Source: an uncultured Caldilineaceae bacterium (lineage in GTDB: Bacteria; Chloroflexota; Anaerolineae; Caldilineales; Caldilineaceae). Taken from it: a stretch of DNA of 64,000 bases. The notes below the pieces were generated by a model. The model was not told the DNA's origin. It saw only the letters and a list, made by a program, of their open reading frames with translations, and did no database searches. This document shows positions 57,604 through 64,000 of this stretch, piece by piece (position 1 is the stretch's first letter; each line of letters opens with the position of its first letter). The translations under genes and the position numbers were made by a program. The stretch lies in assembly GCA_951813625.1 (NCBI GenBank), contig CATOTS010000003.1, positions 62,001 to 126,000 of the forward strand, read 5' to 3'.

Positions 57604-59172
57604 GTGGAAGCATTCCTTGAACTGGAATTCGAGATTGTCCAGGTTCTGGCCGTCGTGCTCCTGGTCGCGCTGGCCGTTCGCCACGTGCGCCTGCCCTATA
57701 CGGTCGCGCTGGTCATTGCCGGCTTGGCTCTGGCCGTGCAAGGCAGTCTCCACCTGGAGCTGACGCCCGGCCTCGTTCTCGGCCTTTTCGTGCCCCCGTT
57801 GATCTTCGAGGCGGCCTTCCATCTGCATCTGAAAGACCTGAAAGTCGACATGGCGTCGATTGGCGCGATGGCCGTGCCGGGCGTGCTGCTGAGCACCGGC
57901 CTCATCGCCCTCGTCCTCGTTGTTACCAACGTGTTGCCGCTGCCGGCCGCGCTCATCTTCGGCGCCCTGATCTCGGCGACCGATCCAGTGGCTGTCGTCG
58001 CCACCTTCCGCTCCGTTGGCGCCCCCAAGCGCCTGATGACGCTTGTCGAAGGCGAGAGCCTCTTCAACGACGGAACCGCAGTCGTCCTCTTTCATATCAT
58101 GCTCGCCCTCGGCCTCGAGGGCACGATCAATCCAGTCGAAGGCCTGGTCGAATTCCTGCGCGTGTCGGTCGGCGGCCTCCTGGTCGGTGGCATTCTCGGT
58201 TATGCCGTCGCCAAGATGATCGAGCAGATCGACGACTATCTGATCGAGGTCACGCTCACCACCATCCTCGCCTACGGCAGCTATCTCATCGCCGAGCAGT
58301 TCCACTTCAGCGGCGTGCTGGCCGTGGTGATTGCCGGCCTGGTCAACGGCAACATCGGCCCTCGCGGCATGACGCCGTCAACCAAGATCGTCCTCTTCAC
58401 CGTCTGGGAATACATCGCCTTCCTGGCCAACTCCTTTCTCTTCATTCTGCTCGGCATCAGCGTCAAATGGGAAGAGCTGGTCGCCTTTCTCGTTCCCTCG
58501 TTGATCGCTGTCGTTGCCGTGGTCGGCGCCCGCTTCATCGTCGTCTATCTTTTGGGCGGCGCCGTACGATTGTTCCGCCGCAAGGTGCCGCCCGCCTACC
58601 TGCTGGTAATGTCATGGGGCGGGCTGCGCGGCGCCATCAGTCTCGCGCTGGCGTTGAGCCTGCCTGCCGCCATCGGCAACCGCCAGCAACTACTGGCCAT
58701 GACCTTCGCCGTCGTCCTCTTTACGATACTGGTGCAGGCGGTTTCCATCTCCGGCCTGCTGGCGCGGCTCGGCCTTACCCAGCGTTCGCAACAGCCGGAC
58801 GACTATTATCGCATCAAAGGCAAGCTGCTCGCCGTGCGCTCGGCCAGCCGTCACCTGGACAGACTCTACCGCGAAGACGTTCTCCTGCCCACCACCTACG
58901 CGACGGTCAAAGGGGAGCTAGCCGCGCGCGAGGAACAGACCAGCGGTCAGATGGAGGAGCTCCTGGACGAGCATCCGGAGTATCACGAACAGATCACCTC
59001 CCTGGCCCGTGCCGAGGCCCTGCGCGCCGAGCGTTCTGCCCTGGAAGAGCTGACCCGCAACGGCCTGCTTAACGAAGAGACTCTGATTGAGTTGCAAGCG
59101 GAACTCGATCAGGCCATCGAAGATGTCGAAGACTCGCTCGTCACCGAGCCTGTAGAGCAAAAAGACGAATAG
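57604..59172 (+). CDS. Na+/H+ antiporter (CPA1/NhaP family)
   Basis: 522 residues, GTG start. About 12 membrane helices; the family pair of acidic residues is in '[17 protein letters not shown]' and '[20 protein letters not shown]', the CPA1 ion site. A cytoplasmic C-terminal segment of about 130 residues ('[20 protein letters not shown]' onward) is rich in charged helices and may sense pH. It exchanges Na+ (or K+) for H+. It is embedded in the histidine cluster, on the same strand, with short gaps; no functional link is obvious, though gene insertion into operons is common. Confidence 0.9.
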   Translation: MEAFLELEFEIVQVLAVVLLVALAVRHVRLPYTVALVIAGLALAVQGSLHLELTPGLVLGLFVPPLIFEAAFHLHLKDLKVDMASIGAMAVPGVLLSTGLIALVLVVTNVLPLPAALIFGALISATDPVAVVATFRSVGAPKRLMTLVEGESLFNDGTAVVLFHIMLALGLEGTINPVEGLVEFLRVSVGGLLVGGILGYAVAKMIEQIDDYLIEVTLTTILAYGSYLIAEQFHFSGVLAVVIAGLVNGNIGPRGMTPSTKIVLFTVWEYIAFLANSFLFILLGISVKWEELVAFLVPSLIAVVAVVGARFIVVYLLGGAVRLFRRKVPPAYLLVMSWGGLRGAISLALALSLPAAIGNRQQLLAMTFAVVLFTILVQAVSISGLLARLGLTQRSQQPDDYYRIKGKLLAVRSASRHLDRLYREDVLLPTTYATVKGELAAREEQTSGQMEELLDEHPEYHEQITSLARAEALRAERSALEELTRNGLLNEETLIELQAELDQAIEDVEDSLVTEPVEQKDE

Positions 59173-59185
59173 CACAAATAGCACT

Positions 59186-60427
59186 ATGAGAATCTATCCT
59201 GCCATTGACCTGAAGAACGGACGTTGCGTACGGCTGCAGCAGGGCGACCCGAACAAGGAGACCGTCTTCAGCGACGACCCCGCGCAGATGGCCCGCCACT
59301 GGGTCGGTCTCGGCGCCGAGTGGCTGCACGTCGTCAACCTGGACGGCGCCTTTACCGGCTCGGCCAATTTCCATCCCAGGGTAAAGCGCCTCACCTCCGA
59401 CGCACACCTGGGCATCGAAGGACTGCCCACCAACCTGGAACGCCTTCAACAGATTCGCCAGGCGGTCGACGTCCCGATTCAGTTCGCCGGCGGCCTCCGC
59501 AGTCTGGACGACATCAAGCTGGCATTCTCCCTCGGCGCCGATCGCGTCATCCTGGGGACCGCGGCTGTGCGCGATCCGGAACTCGTGCGCGCGGCCATCG
59601 AGCGCTGGGGCGGGGCGCAGGTTCTGGTCGGCCTCGACGCCAAAGATGGCAAGGTCGCCACCCACGGCTGGCAAAACGTCAGCCAGGTGAGCGCCGTCGA
59701 GTTGGGCCACCGCATGGCGGCCCTTGGCGTCGAGCATGTCCTGTACACCGATATCAGCCGCGACGGGATGCTCAGCGGCGTCAACCTGCGGGCAACCGCC
59801 GCCCTCGCCGACTTGACCGGCCTGCAGGTGATCGCCAGCGGCGGCGTCGCCGGCCTCGATGATATTCACGCCCTCAAGAGGCATGAACATTACGGCATTG
59901 AAGGCGTAATCATCGGCCAGGCGCTCTATACCAAGGCCCTCGAATTGCCCGCCGCCATCACGATCGGCAAAGGCCCTCGTATACGTCGCAGCGCCGGTAT
60001 CATTCCCTACCGTTGCGGCGCAGGCCAGGGAGCTATTGATGCCGGGCCGCAGCTCCTGCTGCTCTACAACCACTTTTTCGAAGAGTGGCAGTTCCCGCGC
60101 GGCGGCGTCGAACCGGGCGAGAGCGACCTCGACTGCGCGCGCCGCGTGTTTTCAAGCGAAACCGGGCTGCCGTTACGCAGAATCTTGCAGGACGATCCCA
60201 CCGTCCTCAGTTTCACCGTCAAAATTCGCGGCTACGATGTCGAGCGAACGATTGTCTACTACCTGGCCGAAGTTGAAGACGGAATGGTGCGGCTCGGGCA
60301 CGACAACCACAGCGAATGCCGCTGGTGCAGCTTGGAAGAGGCGCGGACTCTGTTGCAGGAGACCTCGCCCGAGCAGCTTCCCGCATGGCAGGCCGCCGCC
60401 CGCCTGCTCAACCATCAATCGGACTAG
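59186..60427 (+). CDS. hisA: HisA isomerase fused to a C-terminal Nudix-like domain
   Basis: 413 residues. Residues 1 to about 258 form the HisA (beta/alpha)8 barrel: catalytic Asp8 ('YPAIDLKNG'), Asp151 ('LVGLDAKDG'), the phosphate-binding 'ASGGVAG'; a 20-residue insertion (about 62-82) follows 'NLDGAF'. Residues 266-395 are Nudix-like, resembling Ap4A-hydrolases ('SAGIIPYR', '[13 protein letters not shown]'). In the Nudix box (306-328) Gly, Glu312, Arg320 and Glu325 remain, but Glu321 is Val and Glu324 is Ser, so hydrolysis is doubtful. HisA isomerises ProFAR to PRFAR. The frame is continuous and has no stop between domains. hisF follows after 23 bases. Confidence 0.9.
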   Translation: MRIYPAIDLKNGRCVRLQQGDPNKETVFSDDPAQMARHWVGLGAEWLHVVNLDGAFTGSANFHPRVKRLTSDAHLGIEGLPTNLERLQQIRQAVDVPIQFAGGLRSLDDIKLAFSLGADRVILGTAAVRDPELVRAAIERWGGAQVLVGLDAKDGKVATHGWQNVSQVSAVELGHRMAALGVEHVLYTDISRDGMLSGVNLRATAALADLTGLQVIASGGVAGLDDIHALKRHEHYGIEGVIIGQALYTKALELPAAITIGKGPRIRRSAGIIPYRCGAGQGAIDAGPQLLLLYNHFFEEWQFPRGGVEPGESDLDCARRVFSSETGLPLRRILQDDPTVLSFTVKIRGYDVERTIVYYLAEVEDGMVRLGHDNHSECRWCSLEEARTLLQETSPEQLPAWQAAARLLNHQSD

Positions 60428-60450
60428 GCGCGACAAGGGTACCGCATTTC

Positions 60451-61251
60451 ATGCGGCTTACGGAGGCTGAATTGCTGGCAAAACGTGTCATCCCTTGCCT
60501 TGACGTGATGGACGGTCGCGTAGTCAAAGGCATCAACTTCGTCGATCTGGTCGACGCCGGCGACCCGGTGGAACAGGCCAAGGTGTACGACAACGAGGGC
60601 GCCGACGAGCTCGTATTTCTCGACATAACCGCCACCCACGAGGCGCGCGATATCGTCGCCGAAATGGTGCGGCGAGTCGCCGATACCGTCTTCATTCCCT
60701 TTACCGTCGGCGGCGGAATCCGCACCGTTGACGACATGCGCGCAATTCTCTTGGCCGGCGCCGACAAGGTGAGTGTCAACAGCGCAGCCGTCCGCAATCC
60801 GGAGATCGTCAGCGAAGGCGCGCAGCGCTTCGGCAGCCAGTGTATCGTCGTCGCCATCGACGCCCGCAGACGCAGCACCGAAGCCGGGTGGGACGTCTTC
60901 ATCAGCGGCGGGCGCATCAACACCGGCCTCGACGCGGTCGAGTGGGCGCAGAAGGTCGAAGCGCTCGGCGCCGGAGAGATACTCCTGACCTCCATGGATG
61001 GCGACGGCACCCAGGAAGGGTACGACATCGCCCTGACGCGCGCGATCTCCGACGCTGTAAAAATTCCGGTTATCGCCAGCGGCGGCGCCGGCCGCCCTGA
61101 AGACTTCGCCGCCGCGCTCACCGACGGCGGCGCAGAGGCCGCTCTCGCCGCCAGCCTCTTTCACTTCAGGCAACTCAAGGTTATGGACGTAAAGCGGCAT
61201 CTGCTGGCCCGCGGCGTTCCAGTGCGCATGCCCGAGAATGCAATTGCATGA
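60451..61251 (+). CDS. hisF: Imidazole glycerol phosphate synthase, cyclase subunit
   Basis: 266 residues of the (beta/alpha)8 cyclase. Catalytic Asp18 ('[16 protein letters not shown]') and Asp137 ('VAIDARR') are present; '[20 protein letters not shown]' and '[15 protein letters not shown]' are phosphate sites. HisF uses ammonia from HisH to form imidazole glycerol phosphate and AICAR. The frame opens further upstream at 60316, but that part overlaps hisA; ATG 60451 is chosen because it starts just before '[11 protein letters not shown]'. It follows hisA on the same strand. Confidence 0.96.
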   Translation: MRLTEAELLAKRVIPCLDVMDGRVVKGINFVDLVDAGDPVEQAKVYDNEGADELVFLDITATHEARDIVAEMVRRVADTVFIPFTVGGGIRTVDDMRAILLAGADKVSVNSAAVRNPEIVSEGAQRFGSQCIVVAIDARRRSTEAGWDVFISGGRINTGLDAVEWAQKVEALGAGEILLTSMDGDGTQEGYDIALTRAISDAVKIPVIASGGAGRPEDFAAALTDGGAEAALAASLFHFRQLKVMDVKRHLLARGVPVRMPENAIA

Positions 61252-61464
61252 ACCGGCCGCGATTGGGACAATTATTTTCAAGTTCAAGAGCGGCTTCGAA
61301 ATGTTGCATTTTCCTGATACATCTCTTGTCCGCGCACGCTTAATCCAGGCTCAGAACATACGTTGTTCGAAGCCCGTAACCGTGCCCACGGGCCAACGTA
61401 GTCAACAGTATCTCTTGCTTGCGAAATCTTCCCCTTGTCGCTTATCCGCCCACAGGAGTGTGTA

Positions 61465-63432
61465 GTGCGCGTGCCAACCTCCGCCGGGGATAGAAAGAGA
61501 GTCCTGGCCATCACCCGCGCCTTCAATCGGGAGATGCACAAGAGCCAGAGATTGTCAGAGCAAGACAAAGCGCGTTGTATCTCTGCGGTCTGCCGGTTCG
61601 TCGAGGACCCAGCGGTGCCGGGATTGAACTTCGAGAAGCTCGGTGGCAACCCGGATGGCAATCTGTGGTCATTGCGGGCATCGCAAGAACTACGCATCAT
61701 CCTCGCCGTCGATCATGAGCGGTACATCGTGGCCAACGCCGGCCATCATGATCCAATGTACGCCTGGGCTGACAGACATAAATTCTACGTAGATCCGGAA
61801 ACGGAGGAGATCGCAGAATTTTTCGTTAGCGTTCCCGATGTTCCCGTGTCACTGCAAGGCAGCCTACCCATAGGAGACCAAACCGGACCGAGGATACCCT
61901 TGCGCGAGGCACAGCGCGCCGGCGATCGCAGTCCTGACGTTCAACAGCTTGTCAGCCGTATGTTCCTTGGCGATTTCGAAGAGTGGGCGCTCTTTCTGCA
62001 TCCGGACCAGGCCCCCCTCGTCAAGCAACGATGGACAGGCGCGGCTCGAGTTCGGGGCGCCGCCGGCACGGGGAAGACTGTTGTCGGCCTGCATCGGGTT
62101 GCAGAGCTGGCGCGGCGTTACCCGCAAGAGCGCATTCTGTTCACGACCTTCAGCCGTTCGCTCTGCGAGATCCTGGAGCGGCGGTATCCAAGGCTGCAGC
62201 ACGCGCCGTCAAATGTTGAGTTTGCGAACATCGACGCAATTGTTTACAGATATGATGCCCGTTGGGTGGATAGCAGCCTGGCGAGCAAGGCCTTTGACGT
62301 TGCCTACCGCCAATCAGTAGCCGGATCCCCTCTGGAGCACTTGGGAAAAGAGTACCTGCGCGAGGAAGTTGAACGAGTCATCAAAGGAAACGGTTTGCCG
62401 GACCTTGACAGCTATCTTTCCTTTGAGCGATTGGGGCGCAAGAAATCCTTTCCGCAAGAGGTCCGCAAACGGGTCTGGGAGCTGTCCGCCGCCTGGGACC
62501 GCGAACTGGCGAATCTGAAGGCCGTGCGTTTCGTCGATAAGAGGATTCGCGCTCGCGACGTCGTTCAGGCATCAGCCCCAGGCAGTTACCGCTGCGTCGT
62601 GGTGGACGAAGCCCAGGACATGACGCTGGTCGAGATGCAACTTGTGCGCGCGCTCGTTGCCGGCGCCCCCCAGAATCCGCTGCCGGATGACGGTGTTCTC
62701 ATATTGGATGACGCCGCACAGCGAATCTATGCCGGCGGCTACCGGCCCCGATGGGCCGGCCTCGAGATTGCAGGGCGGTCCCAGATTCTCAAGCGCAACT
62801 ACCGCAACGTTCCGGCCATCTATCGAGCGGCCAAGCGGATCCGGGGCGATGTCCTTGTGGCGGCCGTAGACGACGATGACGGAGCCGTCATAGACGTTGA
62901 ATTCGATCTGCCCGGCGGCGAACGCGACGAACCGGTACTCTTTCTCGTCGATCGAAAGGGCGAATCCCCGCTCATCCAGGAAAAGATTCGCGAGCTTACA
63001 AGTGGGGGCGACTTCAATTACAACGAAATCGCTGTATTTGTGAGACACAATCGACAAGTGGCAGGCTTCATGCAAGGTTTCAAAAACGGACGAATCCCGT
63101 GCGCGCAGTTGAAGCCAAGAGGCATGCTGGGCAACGGAGTCCGGATAGGGACCTATGATCGCGCCAAGGGTTTGGAGTTTCGAGTCGTCTTTGCTCCTTG
63201 TCTGGGCAATACCCAGTTTCCGCCGACCAGCAAGAGCGACGGCACAGCTCTGCAAGACATCGACAATGCCAACAGCCATGAGTTTCGTCTCTTGGAACTG
63301 GACCGTCTCTATGTGGCAATGACGCGTGCCCGCGAGCAGCTTTTCCTAACCGCCGACGAGGCCCCTTGCGAGGAGGTGCGACGCGCGTTCGGCGAAGAGG
63401 TAGTTCTGAGGGATATCCGAAACCGAGCATAG
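61465..63432 (+). CDS. UvrD-like superfamily 1 helicase with N-terminal RelE/ParE-type domain
   Basis: 655 residues from GTG 61465, six bases after AGGAG (the TTG at 61435 has no site). Residues about 10-107 resemble a RelE/ParE toxin fold ('VPGLNFEKLGGNPDGNLWSL', 'ELRIILAVDHERYIVANAGH', 'YAWADRHKF'). Residues 190 to the end are a UvrD/Rep helicase: Walker A 'GAAGTGKTVVGL' (198-209), Walker B 'VVVDEAQDMT' (378-387), motif VI 'LDRLYVAMTRAREQLFL'. It may be a toxin-helicase or a ribosome/mRNA or DNA repair factor; fusions of this kind occur in several phyla without known function. It sits between hisF and hisE. Confidence 0.82.
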   Translation: MRVPTSAGDRKRVLAITRAFNREMHKSQRLSEQDKARCISAVCRFVEDPAVPGLNFEKLGGNPDGNLWSLRASQELRIILAVDHERYIVANAGHHDPMYAWADRHKFYVDPETEEIAEFFVSVPDVPVSLQGSLPIGDQTGPRIPLREAQRAGDRSPDVQQLVSRMFLGDFEEWALFLHPDQAPLVKQRWTGAARVRGAAGTGKTVVGLHRVAELARRYPQERILFTTFSRSLCEILERRYPRLQHAPSNVEFANIDAIVYRYDARWVDSSLASKAFDVAYRQSVAGSPLEHLGKEYLREEVERVIKGNGLPDLDSYLSFERLGRKKSFPQEVRKRVWELSAAWDRELANLKAVRFVDKRIRARDVVQASAPGSYRCVVVDEAQDMTLVEMQLVRALVAGAPQNPLPDDGVLILDDAAQRIYAGGYRPRWAGLEIAGRSQILKRNYRNVPAIYRAAKRIRGDVLVAAVDDDDGAVIDVEFDLPGGERDEPVLFLVDRKGESPLIQEKIRELTSGGDFNYNEIAVFVRHNRQVAGFMQGFKNGRIPCAQLKPRGMLGNGVRIGTYDRAKGLEFRVVFAPCLGNTQFPPTSKSDGTALQDIDNANSHEFRLLELDRLYVAMTRAREQLFLTADEAPCEEVRRAFGEEVVLRDIRNRA

Positions 63433-63451
63433 TTTGGTCCGAATGTGAGCC

Positions 63452-63733
63452 ATGTCCGAAATCATCGACACCCTGTCAGCCACCATCGCCGAGCGCAAAG
63501 CCAACCCGACACCGCATTCCTACACCGCGCGTCTTCTGGCTGACGGCACTGGCAAGATCGCCCAGAAGGTCGGCGAAGAAGCGGTCGAACTCATCGTCGC
63601 TGCCCTTCAGGAGAGCGATGAACGCCTCGTCTCCGAAATGGCCGACCTGTTCTACCACAGCCTCGTCCTCCTGGCGCAACGCGAACTCTCCTGGGCTGAA
63701 GTGGAGGCCGAATTGGCGCGCCGCTTCAAGTAG
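63452..63733 (+). CDS. hisE: Phosphoribosyl-ATP pyrophosphohydrolase
   Basis: 93 residues of the MazG-like HisE fold: 'SYTARLLADGTGKIAQKVGE' and 'EAVELIVAALQESDERLVSE' carry the acidic metal-binding residues, then 'MADLFYHSLVLLAQRELSW'. It hydrolyses phosphoribosyl-ATP to phosphoribosyl-AMP, the second step of histidine synthesis. HisI is not fused and is not in the window. It follows the helicase gene after 19 bases. Confidence 0.95.
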   Translation: MSEIIDTLSATIAERKANPTPHSYTARLLADGTGKIAQKVGEEAVELIVAALQESDERLVSEMADLFYHSLVLLAQRELSWAEVEAELARRFK

Positions 63734-63893
63734 CCCAACAGTCTGAAGGCCGGTTTCACCTCCGTTTCTTCCAACGCCCCGCGCGCACGGTCGACTCGCG
63801 GACCTTCTTTCCAACCTCTGCCAATTCGCGCCCGTCTTCCCTGCGGTGGTAGAATAGCTCATGGTGATTTCAACTGACTCCGGGAGGAATAAG

Positions 63894-64000
63894 ATGACTG
63901 TTCCCGTGATTGAACGCACACGCAACGGTTCTCCCTTCGCCCAGACCCCCGAATCGGATGAGGCGCCACCCACGGGTACTGAAAGCTCACCCGCGACCCT
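63894..64000 (+). CDS. N-terminal fragment of an unknown protein
   Basis: An ATG at 63894 follows a perfect GGGAGGAAT site, and TAGAAT at 63850-63855 is a likely -10. The visible 35 codons encode a low-complexity Pro/Ser/Thr-rich start ('MTVPVIERTRNGSPFAQTPE') that continues past the window edge. No family can be assigned. Confidence 0.6.
   Translation, partial: MTVPVIERTRNGSPFAQTPESDEAPPTGTESSPAT

Overview
The window is a GC-rich bacterial chromosome segment, densely coded on both strands. It has no rRNA, no intact tRNA, no phage and no insertion sequence that I can recognise. Several traits fit the Chloroflexota, perhaps a Caldilinea/Anaerolinea-like lineage: lipoproteins with long Pro/Thr linkers, a giant subtilase with a CARDB-repeat tail, a SAM-I riboswitch, an aconitase A, a single Rel/Spo homologue and a NAD-linked formate dehydrogenase. 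The phylum is an inference; no marker gene in the window proves it.

Layout. 1-6.7 kb: start of an ammonium transporter (minus strand), DUF72 protein, 58-residue membrane peptide, CDF metal exporter, ferritin, a lipoprotein behind a strong promoter and a long possible leader or small RNA, and an S41 protease. 6.8-11 kb: nadD and obg (minus), ybeY and dgkA (plus), MFS transporter (minus); obg and dgkA are broken by single-base losses that look like sequencing or assembly errors. 11.1-21 kb: remnant of two sugar-ABC permeases, an FxLYD lipoprotein and a 2,549-residue secreted subtilase with about 15 CARDB repeats. 21-28.3 kb: a minus-strand formate dehydrogenase region: NuoEF-like subunit, Fe-S subunit, molybdenum catalytic subunit, a DUF4166 pseudogene, a membrane protein and fdhD. 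The catalytic subunit is a selenoprotein: an in-frame UGA is followed by a SECIS hairpin at the spacing seen in E. coli fdhF. 28.5-36.2 kb: O-antigen-ligase-like membrane protein, lipA, acnA, pepF. 36.6-42 kb (minus): relA/spoT, miaA, yraN, SPFH protein. 42-43.7 kb: non-coding repeats, an AT island and a SAM-I riboswitch with terminator. 43.7-49.4 kb: riboswitch-controlled Cys/Met PLP enzyme, lipocalin-like and YceI lipoproteins, GNAT protein, malate dehydrogenase. 49.6-54.4 kb: ABC exporter of different composition, MazG-like gene with an amber codon, rluD, lspA, and a nitrilase-family protein lacking its catalytic Cys. 54.4-55.6 kb: repeats. 55.6-63.7 kb: histidine biosynthesis cluster. The 3' end cuts a new gene.

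How the genes work together. hisH and hisF encode the two halves of imidazole-glycerol-phosphate synthase; hisA and hisE supply neighbouring steps. The cluster also holds a DUF402 protein, a histidine-phosphatase-fold protein, a Na+/H+ antiporter and a RelE-like/UvrD-type helicase fusion, and HisA itself carries a C-terminal Nudix-like domain. The formate dehydrogenase subunits form a soluble NAD-reducing complex, with FdhD as the sulfurtransferase for its cofactor. lspA processes lipoproteins, of which the window encodes at least four. The observations most worth checking are the selenoprotein, the HisA-Nudix fusion, the helicase fusion inside the his cluster and the two enzymes that lack key catalytic residues.
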